Source: Rhizobiaceae bacterium (GTDB taxonomy: Bacteria > Pseudomonadota > Alphaproteobacteria > Rhizobiales > Rhizobiaceae). Taken from it: DNA of 63,602 nucleotides. The notes under the pieces are model-generated. The model did no database searches. It saw only the letters and a list, made by a program, of their open reading frames with translations, and was not told the origin of the DNA. Shown here one piece after another: positions 28,191-37,605 of the stretch (position 1 is its first letter; each line of letters starts with the position of its first letter). The stretch lies in the NCBI GenBank assembly GCA_027483885.1, contig JAIXTO010000214.1, positions 1 through 63,602 of the forward strand, written 5' to 3'. The position numbers were made by a program, and so were the translations under genes.

Positions 28191-28253
28191 AGCTTTTGCC
28201 CGAAACCTGCCACAAAGGGATTTCGCTGAGGAACTGGCCGGCCCCAGGACCGG

Positions 28254-29316
<1,063 letters not shown>

Positions 29317-29339
29317 ATAAAAAACTGATCGATAAGTCA

Positions 29340-29368
29340 CGCCCGGCTGCAGATCGTGCAGCCGGGCG
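29340..29368 (+). terminator. Terminator after the 28942 gene
   Basis: CGCCCGGCTGCA pairs with TGCAGCCGGGCG around GATCG; a short T-containing tail follows. Confidence 0.75.
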
Positions 29369-29501
29369 TTGCTTTGCGCGCCGTGCCCATTGACAAGCGG
29401 GACCTTTCCGCGCTTTCCAGTAGTTTAGAAGGTGCTGTCGTAAGACGTGAATGTGCGCAGCAGCCGAGTTGGACAGGCAAAGGCTCCGCCGAGAGGTCGG
29501 G

Positions 29502-29678
29502 ATGACGAGAAATTCAGGCAAGATGGCCGGCGGAAAAACAGTTCTGGGAACCAAGGTCAGCGACAAGGTTGCCGATCTCCTCGTCGAGATCGAAAAGGAA
29601 CCTGTTCCGGACCGGCTGCTTGATCTGGCGCTTCAGTTGCAAAAGGCCCTGAACCACAAGCTTGACGCTGAGGACTGA
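29502..29678 (+). CDS. 58-residue NepR-like protein (candidate anti-sigma factor)
   Basis: Start ATG at 29502 with GAGAGG upstream. The 58 residues read as a flexible basic N-terminus followed by two predicted helices. The core EKEPVPDRLLDLALQLQ matches the conserved NepR pattern, in which a helix ends in EP(V/I)PDRF and continues into a DLL..L helix. NepR proteins bind and inhibit EcfG until phosphorylated PhyR removes them. Here it lies 750 bases from an EcfG-like sigma gene rather than next to it. Small size, motif and context support the assignment; the sequence is too short to be certain. Confidence 0.55.
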   Translation: MTRNSGKMAGGKTVLGTKVSDKVADLLVEIEKEPVPDRLLDLALQLQKALNHKLDAED

Positions 29679-29844
29679 TCGACACCCTATCTGCGGGCAA
29701 AACGCCCGCGCCTTTCCAGTCGACCTGGACAGGCAGGATGGTATGCACGCGCACCATCACGTCCCCCTGCGGCGGACGCTCCATGCATTGCGGGTCATCG
29801 AGCGGGGCGCTTTGCGCCAGCCGATAGATTTTCATCACCTGCAT
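29557..29844 (-). CDS. Doubtful 95-residue ORF partly antisense to the NepR-like gene
   Basis: An ATG at 29844 preceded by GAGGAG opens a 95-codon frame whose first half (MKIYRLAQSAPLDD, ILPVQVDWKGAG) looks protein-like, while the second half runs antisense through the NepR-like gene and looks random. I do not recognise it. It could be a real small gene with a longer 3' overlap or chance. It occupies the otherwise empty stretch 29679-30053, which also holds a small GC hairpin (29693-29709) and an EcfG box. Confidence 0.22.
   Translation of the reverse strand: MQVMKIYRLAQSAPLDDPQCMERPPQGDVMVRVHTILPVQVDWKGAGVLPADRVSISPQRQACGSGPFATEAPDQAAGPEQVPFRSRRGDRQPCR
29693..29709 (+). terminator. Small GC hairpin after the NepR-like gene
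   Basis: GCGGGC-AAAAC-GCCCGC starts 15 bases after the stop codon; the following sequence is only weakly T-rich. Confidence 0.4.
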
Positions 29845-29969
29845 CTCCGTCTCCTCGGTGGCCTTGCTTGAGCAGGCGTTGAACGCGTGCCCCTGCCTTC
29901 GTCCCTGCGGGGGACATCCGCGATCCCTACGACAAGCCGGTAGCGCGCGCAGAATAAGATTTGCGGCAC

Positions 29970-29994
29970 GGAACATTGTCATTGCCGTGCGGTT
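29970..29994 (+). promoter_or_regulatory. EcfG-type promoter of the DUF892 gene
   Basis: GGAAC (29970-29974), 16 bases, GGTT (29991-29994), 59 bases before the gene at 30054. Confidence 0.65.
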
Positions 29995-30053
29995 AGACCG
30001 ATGCGCCCTGAGCGCCACGATCTTCCCCCACACCGATTGAGGAGACACCCACA

Positions 30054-30551
30054 ATGGCGACCAAGACCCTTGAGGATCTGTTTTACGAGACCCTGAAAGA
30101 CATTTATTATGCAGAGCGCAAGATTTCCAAGGCTCTGCCGAAAATGGCGCGCGGAGCCCAGGATGCCAAGCTGAAGCAGGCTTTCCTGACGCACAAGGAC
30201 GAAACCGACGGCCAGATCGAACGCCTTCAGCAGGTGTTTGAACTGATTGGCAAACGCGCTCGCGGCAAGACCTGCGCCGCCATCGAAGGCATTCTCGAAG
30301 AAGGCGAGGAAATCCTTGAAGAATTCAAGGGTACGCCGGCGCTGGACGCTGGTCTTCTGGCGGCCGCACAGGCTGTCGAGCACTATGAGATCAGCCGCTA
30401 CGGCACGCTCGTTGCCTGGGCAAAGCAGCTGGGCCTGAAGGATGCCGTCACGCTTCTCGAAGAGACGCTCGCCGAAGAAAGCAAGACGGACGAGACGCTG
30501 ACGGCGCTTGCCGACAGCGCGGTCAACATGGCTGCCAAGAAGGCCGCCTGA
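30054..30551 (+). CDS. Ferritin-like DUF892 (YciE/YciF-type) stress protein
   Basis: 165 residues, entirely helical. KTLEDLFYETLKDIYYAERKI opens the first helix of the DUF892 four-helix bundle; acidic/His residues in HKDETDGQIERLQQVF and VEHYEISRYGTL are candidate metal ligands. YciF-type proteins are induced by osmotic and general stress in many bacteria, with a presumed ferritin-like role. Start has GAGGAG about ten bases upstream. Preceded by an EcfG-type promoter and followed by a strong terminator. Confidence 0.88.
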   Translation: MATKTLEDLFYETLKDIYYAERKISKALPKMARGAQDAKLKQAFLTHKDETDGQIERLQQVFELIGKRARGKTCAAIEGILEEGEEILEEFKGTPALDAGLLAAAQAVEHYEISRYGTLVAWAKQLGLKDAVTLLEETLAEESKTDETLTALADSAVNMAAKKAA

Positions 30552-30617
30552 CGATCGAAATGCGGCTTGCCGGATCGGTGAGCCGCATGACTTTTTTCGC
30601 ACATTGCGAAAAGCGAC

Positions 30618-30653
30618 AAGCCCGCCAACCAGTCACGGTTTGCGGGCTTTTTA
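30618..30653 (+). terminator. Terminator of the DUF892 gene
   Basis: AAGCCCGCCAACC pairs with GGTTTGCGGGCTT (one mismatch), followed by T residues. Confidence 0.85.
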
Positions 30654-30703
30654 TTGCGTTCAGGTGACAGGGCGACTGCAAGGTTTGCGCTGCAGTTTGC
30701 TCG

Positions 30704-30925
30704 TCAGAGGGAATGCGTCGGCGGCTGCGGCATCACCTTGATCATCTCGCCGCTAACCTCCTGCCGGCGAAAGATGGGGCGGCGCAGCGTTTCCAGTTCG
30801 CGCTCCGCATGGCTCTTGGCTGCTTTCAGCGCCAGGCCGTAGGACGGATAGGAAGCGGAGCGCTTTCCATCCAGCACATAGATCCAGCCGGTGGCATGGG
30901 GAATGATATCGAAACATTTTTCCAT
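30704..30925 (-). CDS. DUF2188-like small protein
   Basis: 73 residues from the ATG at 30925 (AGGAGG nine bases upstream). The pattern FDIIPHATGWIYVLDGKRSASYPSYGLALKAA, given here as its parts GWIYVLDG, S(Y/F)PSYGLAL and AERE, is that of DUF2188 proteins: a small three-stranded sheet with a helix. Function unknown; widespread in rhizobia near stress genes. The minus-strand promoter box 30954-30978 is EcfG-type and is divergent from that of the DUF2934 gene. Confidence 0.72.
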   Translation of the reverse strand: MEKCFDIIPHATGWIYVLDGKRSASYPSYGLALKAAKSHAERELETLRRPIFRRQEVSGEMIKVMPQPPTHSL

Positions 30926-30953
30926 GGAACGGGCCCTCCTTGCCCGTCGTTCC

Positions 30954-30978
30954 AACCGGAAGGCGATGAGAAAGTTCC
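30954..30978 (-). promoter_or_regulatory. EcfG-type promoter of the DUF2188-like gene
   Basis: Minus strand: GGAAC (30978-30974), 16 bases, GGTT (30957-30954), 28 bases before the start. Confidence 0.65.
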
Positions 30979-31053
30979 CGGCACGTTTTAAAAAAAATTC
31001 GACGCTCGATGGCTTGCCAGCGGCCGTTGCAGCGCACAAAATCCAATTGCGCC

Positions 31054-31078
31054 GGAACTTTTTGAGGCAAAGCGCGTT
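31054..31078 (+). promoter_or_regulatory. EcfG-type promoter of the DUF2934 gene
   Basis: GGAAC (31054-31058), 16 bases, CGTT (31075-31078), 28 bases before the ATG at 31107. Confidence 0.75.
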
Positions 31079-31106
31079 TCGATGCTCGGGCTAGTTGGAG
31101 ACGAAG

Positions 31107-31400
31107 ATGGCGGACTCAGAAGAGTGGATCAGACACCGCGCCTACGCATTGTGGGAGGAAGACGGTTATGCGCATGGCAAGGATGGTGCGCATTGGGAAC
31201 AGGCGCGCCGGGAATATGAAACGCTGAGTGCTTCGGGCAAGACACCCGAAACGGCGGGCGCCTCGGAACCCTTGGCGGTTGAGCCCGCCCCGAACGATCC
31301 GGTCATCGACACGACACCGGCCAAGCCAAGGACCAAGGCCGCCGCAAAGCCTGCGGCCACGCCGGCCAAGAAGCGTTCGACAAAAAAGACCAGCCTCTGA
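31107..31400 (+). CDS. DUF2934 small protein with lysine/alanine-rich tail
   Basis: 97 residues; ATG at 31107 with GGAG six bases upstream. Residues 3-36 match DUF2934 (EWIRHRAYALWEEDG, HGKDGAHWEQA). The C-terminal half is disordered and rich in Ala, Pro, Lys and Thr (KAAAKPAATPAKKR), like histone-H1-type or AT-rich DNA-binding tails. DUF2934 proteins are common in rhizobia and of unknown function. It has a consensus EcfG-type promoter. Confidence 0.8.
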   Translation: MADSEEWIRHRAYALWEEDGYAHGKDGAHWEQARREYETLSASGKTPETAGASEPLAVEPAPNDPVIDTTPAKPRTKAAAKPAATPAKKRSTKKTSL

Positions 31401-31506
31401 CACGGCTTGCCGGCACAAGTCCCAGGCGGATGTTGCCCGGCGCGATGCGTTAACGCGCTTCCAACAGAAGAAACGAGCGATCCCCGCTCCCTCAGAACCA
31501 CCCCTT

Positions 31507-31530
31507 GCGCCGTGGAGATCTTCACGGCGC
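31507..31530 (+). terminator. Possible terminator downstream of the DUF2934 gene
   Basis: GCGCCGTG and CACGGCGC form an eight-base stem followed by a T-rich stretch, about 106 bases after the stop. Confidence 0.45.
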
Positions 31531-31604
31531 CTCGTGATTTTTCGTGTTTTTTGGACATGCCATGCAGGCCGAGCCTCCCGTCCTCCTGATTTCCTCTGAC
31601 GGAT

Positions 31605-31630
31605 GGAACACCCTTCGTGGCCGGCGCGTT
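31605..31630 (+). promoter_or_regulatory. EcfG-type promoter of glgA
   Basis: GGAAC (31605-31609), 17 bases, CGTT (31627-31630), a full consensus match about 135 bases before the glgA start. Confidence 0.6.
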
Positions 31631-31764
31631 TGCCACCACACAACCACAGGCGCGCGCAGGATTTCGCCATGATGAATGCTCCCGTAAGTTTTGACGACCG
31701 CCGTATTCGGCGTGGCCGGGACCGGACATCCGAGGCGGACGCGCCAGAGAGGGACAGGCCACAT

Positions 31765-33231
31765 ATGAATGTTCTATCGGTAACATCGGAGCTATTCCCC
31801 CTGATCAAGACGGGTGGTCTGGCCGACGTGACCGGCTCGCTTCCCAAGGCCTTGCAATCCTGCGGCGTGTCGACGTCGACCCTGGTGCCCGGTTATCCTG
31901 TCGTGATGGACAAGATCGAGGGTGCGGTTCCGCTCCTTGCCTTCGATGATCTACTGGGCGAACCAGCCCGCCTTCTCCACGCCCATATCGATGACCTCGA
32001 TCTTTTCGTGCTGGATGCGCCATCGCTGTTTGACCGGCCAGGCGGGCCTTATGTCGATGAAGCCGGCAGGGACCACGAGGACAACTGGAAACGGTTTGCA
32101 GCCCTGTCACGCGCAGCCGCGGAAATTGCCAATGGCGCCCTGCCCGCCTGGAAGCCCGATCTGGTGCATACCCATGACTGGCAGGCAGCGCTGACCTCCG
32201 TCTACATGCGCGAGATGGGCTGCACCCTGCCGGTGGTTCTCACCATCCATAACCTTGCATTCCAGGGCCAGTACGGCGTCGACCGACTGCCGGCCATCGG
32301 CCTGCCGGGCAGCACCTACACAACGCAGTGCCTCGAATATTTCGGCGATATCAGCTACCTCAAGGGCGGCCTGCAGACGTCGGATGCGATTACCACGGTC
32401 AGCCCCACGTATGCCCGCGAAATCCTCACCCCGCGCTTTGGCATGGGGCTGGATGGCGTTTTGAACGAGCGGGTCATGGCGCTTCGCGGCATTGTCAACG
32501 GCATCGATCTCGACGTGTGGAACCCCTCCACCGACACCTATCTGCCGCGCAACTACGATGCGACGAGTTTGAAGCGCAAGCGCGAGAACCGCGCGGTGCT
32601 TCTGGAGCGCTTCGGCCTTGAGCAGGGCGACGGGCCAGTTTTTTCAGCCGTCACCCGCCTCACCTGGCAAAAGGGCATGGATATGCTGGCCGATACGGCC
32701 GACGAAATCATCCATAACGGCGGCAAGCTGATCGTGTTCGGCAAGGGCGACCATGAGATCGAGGACGCGCTTCGGGCAACTGCCGCCCGCTTTCCCGGAC
32801 GCATGGCCATGCATGTCGGTTATGACGAGCCGACGGCGCACCTCATCCACGGCGGATCGGATGCGATCGTGCAGCCGTCCCGCTTCGAGCCATGCGGGCT
32901 GACCCAGCTTTACGCGTTGCGCTACGGTTGCGTGCCTGTCGTGTCGCGCACCGGCGGCCTATCGGAAACCATCATCGATGCCAATGATGCGGCGGTCTCT
33001 GCGCGCGTGGCCACCGGCTTCCAGTTCCATCCCGTCAATACGGATGGATTGCGCCTTGCGCTTCGCCGGGCGCTCGACACCTATTCCGATACGCGCAGCT
33101 GGGCGCGCCTGCAGAACCAAGGCATGAAGACCCGTTTTTCCTGGGAACGCAGCGCTGAAAAATACGCCGCGATCTATGCCAACCTCGTTGGCAAACGCGC
33201 CGATGGCGGCTTGCGCCGGATGGGTGGCTGA
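31765..33231 (+). CDS. glgA: Glycogen synthase (ADP-glucose type)
   Basis: 488 residues from the ATG at 31765, where similarity to GlgA begins ([22 protein letters not shown] holds the KTGG ADP-glucose loop near residue 15). GT5 N-domain to about 245, C-domain with RLTWQKGMD and the [18 protein letters not shown] nucleotide site. An upstream in-frame extension exists but contains the EcfG-type promoter. Elongates alpha-1,4-glucan from ADP-glucose. Paired here with the debranching gene glgX on the opposite strand; no glgB, glgC or glgP is in the window, so this may be a second, stress-linked copy. Confidence 0.93.
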   Translation: MNVLSVTSELFPLIKTGGLADVTGSLPKALQSCGVSTSTLVPGYPVVMDKIEGAVPLLAFDDLLGEPARLLHAHIDDLDLFVLDAPSLFDRPGGPYVDEAGRDHEDNWKRFAALSRAAAEIANGALPAWKPDLVHTHDWQAALTSVYMREMGCTLPVVLTIHNLAFQGQYGVDRLPAIGLPGSTYTTQCLEYFGDISYLKGGLQTSDAITTVSPTYAREILTPRFGMGLDGVLNERVMALRGIVNGIDLDVWNPSTDTYLPRNYDATSLKRKRENRAVLLERFGLEQGDGPVFSAVTRLTWQKGMDMLADTADEIIHNGGKLIVFGKGDHEIEDALRATAARFPGRMAMHVGYDEPTAHLIHGGSDAIVQPSRFEPCGLTQLYALRYGCVPVVSRTGGLSETIIDANDAAVSARVATGFQFHPVNTDGLRLALRRALDTYSDTRSWARLQNQGMKTRFSWERSAEKYAAIYANLVGKRADGGLRRMGG

Positions 33232-33241
33232 TAGAGAAGAG

Positions 33242-33274
33242 GCCGGTCGCGGCTTTTGAGCGACCGGCTCTTTT
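33242..33274 (+). terminator. Terminator of glgA
   Basis: GCCGGTCGC and GCGACCGGC form a nine-base stem followed by TCTTTT just after the stop. Confidence 0.8.
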
Positions 33275-33539
33275 CCCGCGGCCCCTTGCCGCTCTTGCCA
33301 ACGCTCCGGTCTTCTCCTTCCAAATCCATAGTCAGCGGCCCGAAGCATAGGCTTGCGGGCCGCTTCTGCGTCGGCGCCGCTTGGGAAACCAAGGCAGAAA
33401 AAGGCTGTTGCTTCACCGCCAAGCCAGTGTTTTTCTCACCTCCGGCCGGGGCGATCCGCGCTGCCCTTTGAGCAATGACGTCTGGTCGCAGATTGGGGAA
33501 ACAACAGCATGGTCTTCGCGCCAGTCTTCACAACGCAAA

Positions 33540-33566
33540 AAGGCCGGCAAACGGGTTGCCGGCCTT
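33540..33566 (-). terminator. Terminator of glgX
   Basis: AAGGCCGGCAA and TTGCCGGCCTT pair around a five-base loop; on the minus strand a T run follows. Confidence 0.85.
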
Positions 33567-33591
33567 CTCGTTTTAGCTGTCGTCTTAACCG

Positions 33592-35673
33592 TCAGCCCCG
33601 GCGGAACACCGCAAGGCTGCGGCCTTCCAGCTCGAAATCCTCGTCCTGGTCGATCTCCTGACCGCGCACGGTCGGATCGGCAGTGGTGAGTTCGAGGATC
33701 CAACGGCCCTTGTTGAGCGGCGGGATCTTAAACGGCACCGTGCCTTCGAACGGGTTGAACAGCATCAGCGCATCCGACCAGATGCCCTTCTGGCCCTCCA
33801 GGTCGCGGCGACCGAGATGAAGGCCAAGCGTCGTGCCCTCCATCCATTGTTCCGGCTGCTGATAACCGCCGCCGGCGTTGAACCAGTTCACTTCCATGCC
33901 GTCGCGCCAGTTTTCGCGGCGAAACAGCGGCTGCTTCTGGCGAAGGGCAATGACGTGGCGGGTGAAGTTGCGCAGCGCCTCATTGGTTTCCGGCAGGCCT
34001 TCCCACTGAACCCAGGAGATTTCGCTGTCCTGGCAATAGCCGTTGTTATTGCCCATCTGGCTGCGGCCGAACTCGTCGCCGGCAAGCAGCATAGGCGTGC
34101 CGTGCGACAGGAACAGCGTCGCAAGGAAATTGCGCTTCTGGCGCTCGCGCACCGCATTGATGCCGTCGTCCTCGGTCGGACCTTCGGCGCCGTAATTATA
34201 GCTGCGGTTGTCGTTGTGGCCGTCGTTATTGTCTTCGCCGTTATCGTCGTTGTGCTTTTCGTTGTAGGACACCATGTCGTTCAGCGTGAAGCCGTCATGG
34301 GCGGCGAGGAAGTTCACACTCGACCACGGGCGACGGCCGCGCTGGTCGTAGATATCACCGGAACCCAGAAGACGCGCGGCAAAATCCGGCGCCGTGTTCT
34401 GGTCGCCCTTCCAGTATTCGCGGGTCGTGTCGCGGTATTTGTCGTTCCATTCGGCCCAGCCGGGCGGGAAGCCGCCAACCTGGTAACCGCCGGGGCCGAT
34501 ATCCCAGGGCTCGCCGATGAGCTTGACCTTGGAGAGCGTCGGGCACTGGGTGATGGCGTCAAAGAAACCGCCGCGCTCGTCAAAGCCCTGCGGCTCGCGG
34601 CCGAGAATGGTGCCAAGATCGAAACGGAACCCGTCGACATGCATGTGGTCGACCCAGTAGCGCAGCGAATCCATCACCATCTGCAACACGCGCGGATGCG
34701 AGGTGTTGACCGTGTTGCCGGTGCCGGTATCGTTGACATAATAACGGTGGTTGTCGGCAAGGGTGCGATAGTAGGAGAAATTGTCGATACCCTTCAGCGA
34801 CAGCGTCGGCCCAAGCTCGTTGCCTTCGGCGGTGTGGTTATAAACCACGTCGAGGATGACCTCGATGCCTGCATCGTGGAAGCTGCGCACCATGTCGCGA
34901 AAGCCCTGAATGCCGCGCGGACCATAATAACGCGAGGCCGGCGCAAAAAAGCCGATCGTGTTGTAGCCCCAGAAATTGTGCAGTCCCTTGTCGAGAAGGT
35001 GCTGGTCATCAGGGAATTCGTGGACCGGCATCAGCTCGACGGAGGTGATGCCGAGACTCTTGATGTAATCGACCGTTGCCTTGTGGCCCATGCCTTCGAA
35101 TGTGCCGCGCTGGTTTTCCGGGATCCCCGGATTGAGCATGGTGAACCCCTTGACGTGGGTCTCGTAGACAATAGTGGCGGGCCAGGGAATGTTCGGGCGG
35201 CTGTCGCCGGTCCAGTCAAAGGCGAAGGGATCGATCACCCGGCATTTCGGCGTATAGGGCGCGCTGTCGCGCTCGTCGAAGGTCAGGTCCTTGTCTTCAT
35301 GCAGGAGATCATAGGCGAAATGCGCATCGTTCCAGTCGAAATTGCCCACAAGTTCGCGCGCATAAGGGTCGATCAGCAGTTTGTTGGCATTGAAGCGGTG
35401 GCCGTTTTCGGGATCGAACGGGCCATGTACGCGGTAGGCATAGAGCTGGCCGGGTTTCACGCCCGGCAGGTATACGTGCCAGATCTCGTTTGTGTATTCC
35501 GGAAGCGTGATACGCGCGATCTCGGTCTTGCCACTTGGATCAAACAGGCAAAGTTCGATACGGTCCGCATGGGCAGAGAAAATGGCAAAGTTCGTGCCAT
35601 TGCCGTCGTAAGTGGCGCCAAGTTCCAGCCAGGAACCCGCTTCCACCGTAAAATCAGTCGTCGTTATATCCAT
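33592..35673 (-). CDS. glgX: Glycogen debranching enzyme GlgX
   Basis: 693 residues from the ATG at 35673 (AAGG upstream; an in-frame GTG at 35700 is less likely). N-terminal CBM48 (about 15-130), then a GH13 barrel: DVVYNHTAEG is region I, GFRFDLGTILGR supplies the nucleophile Asp, LIGEPWDIG the acid Glu, and NFLAAHDGFTL region IV. Hydrolyses alpha-1,6 branches of phosphorylase-trimmed glycogen. Convergent with glgA. A weak EcfG-like box (GGAAC-N16-CTTT, 35727-35703) stands upstream. Confidence 0.93.
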   Translation of the reverse strand: MDITTTDFTVEAGSWLELGATYDGNGTNFAIFSAHADRIELCLFDPSGKTEIARITLPEYTNEIWHVYLPGVKPGQLYAYRVHGPFDPENGHRFNANKLLIDPYARELVGNFDWNDAHFAYDLLHEDKDLTFDERDSAPYTPKCRVIDPFAFDWTGDSRPNIPWPATIVYETHVKGFTMLNPGIPENQRGTFEGMGHKATVDYIKSLGITSVELMPVHEFPDDQHLLDKGLHNFWGYNTIGFFAPASRYYGPRGIQGFRDMVRSFHDAGIEVILDVVYNHTAEGNELGPTLSLKGIDNFSYYRTLADNHRYYVNDTGTGNTVNTSHPRVLQMVMDSLRYWVDHMHVDGFRFDLGTILGREPQGFDERGGFFDAITQCPTLSKVKLIGEPWDIGPGGYQVGGFPPGWAEWNDKYRDTTREYWKGDQNTAPDFAARLLGSGDIYDQRGRRPWSSVNFLAAHDGFTLNDMVSYNEKHNDDNGEDNNDGHNDNRSYNYGAEGPTEDDGINAVRERQKRNFLATLFLSHGTPMLLAGDEFGRSQMGNNNGYCQDSEISWVQWEGLPETNEALRNFTRHVIALRQKQPLFRRENWRDGMEVNWFNAGGGYQQPEQWMEGTTLGLHLGRRDLEGQKGIWSDALMLFNPFEGTVPFKIPPLNKGRWILELTTADPTVRGQEIDQDEDFELEGRSLAVFRRG

Positions 35674-36041
35674 TGCCGCACCTTTTGTCGCTGTGCGCAC
35701 ACAAAGCGCGACCGGCCAATTCGTTCCCGTACTGCGACAAGATCCGTCTTAATCCGCCTCAACGCGCCGGTTTCTGCCCATCGACGGGAACGGTCCCGCC
35801 GGTCCCGCTCTAATGTGTCGGATCGCGATCGGCCGGAGCGGTATCGCCATCAGGATCGCGCATCCGGAGAGCAGCAGCATTTTCATCGTGGCACCTCGCT
35901 GTCAGGCGCGCTCACTGCCTGACGACAACGGCGGTCGTTCAAAAATTTCATGGCCGCCGGTAACCTTTCGCGCCTGTCGATGTTTCCCCTTTGTCAGAAG
36001 GGCGCAGACCTTGCGCCGTAATCAGCAGGAGGAAAAAAACG
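35674..36041. other. Intergenic region upstream of glgX and the 36042 gene
   Basis: About 370 bases. It contains the weak EcfG-like box of glgX (35703-35727), a minus-strand 45-codon frame (35749-35886, MKMLLLSGCAIL start with GAGGTG upstream) that I cannot support as a gene, and a weak plus-strand box GTAAC-N16-TGTT (35960-35984) ahead of the 36042 gene. Confidence 0.5.
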
Positions 36042-36314
36042 ATGATGTCGCAGTCCGCAGAAGAGATGGAAGGCCGCCTCAACGCGCATCGGGAACTGAT
36101 GATCGATTTTATCGCCGCCCTTCTCGGCGGCGACCAGAGCCTGCAACAGTTCGCACGGCGGCTGTCTGAGGATGAAAGCTTGAAGGATCACGAGGAGGAT
36201 CCAGGTGCTGTTCCCGGCGAAGGCTTTGCCATTGCAAACACGGCAGCCGGCGAAATCCGCTCCATTCTGGAAGCCGCCCGCGCCCGGGCAAAAGCCGAGC
36301 GCCGCATGGCATGA
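36042..36314 (+). CDS. Small hypothetical protein
   Basis: 90 residues, ATG at 36042 with a strong AGGAGG site. Helical N-terminal half (EEMEGRLNAHRELMIDFIAALLGG) and a second helix at the C-terminus rich in Ala/Arg. No signal peptide or known domain. The acidic linker DHEEDPGAVPGEGFA separates the helices. I do not recognise the family with certainty; position beside stress genes suggests the same regulon. Confidence 0.7.
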   Translation: MMSQSAEEMEGRLNAHRELMIDFIAALLGGDQSLQQFARRLSEDESLKDHEEDPGAVPGEGFAIANTAAGEIRSILEAARARAKAERRMA

Positions 36315-36453
36315 CGCGCGGCAAAAGCGGCAGAAATTGCCGACTGTCATTTTTCTGACAGCTTCTGCACACATTATTCACACCTGTGGCAATTGTGTGG
36401 AACCAGTCAGCTGCAAGCCCGTTCTGGAGCCACAGACAGTAGGGAGATGCGTC

Positions 36454-36531
36454 ATGCCGCGTGAATGGCTGGAAGCTGCAAGTGTCGTGCTTGCGATTGC
36501 AACATGTTACATGCTGATCGTGCCGGTCTGA
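36454..36531 (+). CDS. Possible 25-residue single-span membrane microprotein
   Basis: ATG at 36454, GGGAG about eight bases upstream. The product has a charged N-terminus (MPREWLEA) and one hydrophobic helix (SVVLAIATCYMLIVPV) that ends the protein. Such microproteins are often overlooked, but a 25-codon frame can also arise by chance; the ribosome site and the clean membrane helix are the only support. Confidence 0.35.
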   Translation: MPREWLEAASVVLAIATCYMLIVPV

Positions 36532-36549
36532 TCCTGACTTTGCCGCGCC

Positions 36550-37605
36550 TCACCGATTGACGTTGCGCGCGGCAAAATAGGCGGCCAGATCCTCCACATC
36601 CTTGTCCGTCAAATCATTGGCGGCGCGCGTCATCAGATGGTGAAACTGCGTGCCACCACGATATTCCTCGCGAAACAGCCGCAACTGACGTGCCAGATAG
36701 GGCGCGCTCTGGCCGGAGAGGCTGGGATAAAGCGGGTTTCCATCCGGTTTCTCGTGACAGCTGAGGCAGGCCGGGATGCGGTCTGCAGGGCGACCTGAGC
36801 GCGCAAGCTTTTCCCCATCCTCGACACTTCCGCCATTCGGATTTTTCTCGTCCGCCGCAAGTACCTTGCGGGGCATGGCGGCATAGAAGGCCGAGAGCGA
36901 TGCCACCTGATCGGCACTCAACCCGTTGACGACCGCTTGCATGACACCGCTTGCGCGGTCGCCCTTGAGATAGGCGCTAAGACTTTGGCGCAGATACTCC
37001 GGCGATTGCCCCGCAAGGCTCGGGATCAGGCTTCTGCCGTTCAGTCTTTCCTCGTCATGGCAGGATTGGCAGCCGAGTGCAGTCACCTCTCCAGAGGGAG
37101 TGGCAAGCCCGGCAAGCGCGCGATAGTCATCCGCACGCATTCCCGGCAGTTTGCGCAGAAACGCAACCATGGACCAGACCTCGTCCTCGCGATGTTCGGC
37201 AGGCCAGGCCGGCATTCCAGTAAAACGCACGCCCTTCTCGACGATGTGAAACAGTTCCGCATCCGTCCATGTGGGCACGCGGGGTTTCAAATCCGGCGGC
37301 ACCGGCAACATGCCGAAGACAACGGCGGAGCGCTCACGGGCCGGCGAGCCGTGGCACATGGCACAGCCCGCCTCGTAGTGCCCGGCTGCCAGTTTGAGCA
37401 TTTCGGGATTGTCGAAGGGCGGAACCTCAGTCGATAGGGATGCGGTGCGTACCGAACTTTGCATCGACCAGTGCAAAAACCAGTCGGTGACAGCCCAATG
37501 GCCGCTTCTCGCGCCGATGCTGACAAGGCCGGACCAGGCGACGAACAGGCCCAGGATAGGTGCAACGACAAGGGCCGCGATCAGGTATTTCCAGCGGATG
37601 AACAT
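36550..37605 (-). CDS. Membrane-anchored tri-heme cytochrome c
   Basis: 351 residues. One N-terminal membrane helix (about 8-28) and three CxxCH haem sites (CAMCH, CQSCH, CLSCH), in cytochrome c4/c5-like modules; HRED...MVAFLRKLPGM and QLRLFREEYRGG are the linker helices. Last gene of the oxidase operon: its ATG overlaps the ctaG stop by one base (TGATG). It probably delivers electrons to the CuA site of the oxidase. Confidence 0.88.
   Translation of the reverse strand: MFIRWKYLIAALVVAPILGLFVAWSGLVSIGARSGHWAVTDWFLHWSMQSSVRTASLSTEVPPFDNPEMLKLAAGHYEAGCAMCHGSPARERSAVVFGMLPVPPDLKPRVPTWTDAELFHIVEKGVRFTGMPAWPAEHREDEVWSMVAFLRKLPGMRADDYRALAGLATPSGEVTALGCQSCHDEERLNGRSLIPSLAGQSPEYLRQSLSAYLKGDRASGVMQAVVNGLSADQVASLSAFYAAMPRKVLAADEKNPNGGSVEDGEKLARSGRPADRIPACLSCHEKPDGNPLYPSLSGQSAPYLARQLRLFREEYRGGTQFHHLMTRAANDLTDKDVEDLAAYFAARNVNR

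Larger units (their letters stand above)
33232..33591. other. Intergenic region between glgA and glgX (no gene seen)
   Basis: About 360 bases between converging genes. It holds three GC-rich hairpins: the glgA terminator (33242-33268), a hairpin near 33336-33364 (GCGGCCCG pairing with CGGGCCGC) and the glgX terminator (33540-33566). Short open frames have no ribosome site or recognisable protein. Confidence 0.6.

Noticed and set aside
35703..35727. EcfG-like box upstream of glgX (GGAAC-N16-CTTT)
   Set aside because: The -10 lacks the conserved GTT; only noted in the intergenic entry.
35749..35886. 45-codon minus-strand frame beginning MKMLLLSGC
   Set aside because: Has a plausible ribosome site and lipobox-like start, but the rest is Arg/Pro-rich without structure; too weak to call a gene.
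33817..35922. 701-codon plus-strand frame
   Set aside because: Antisense to glgX with no recognisable domain.
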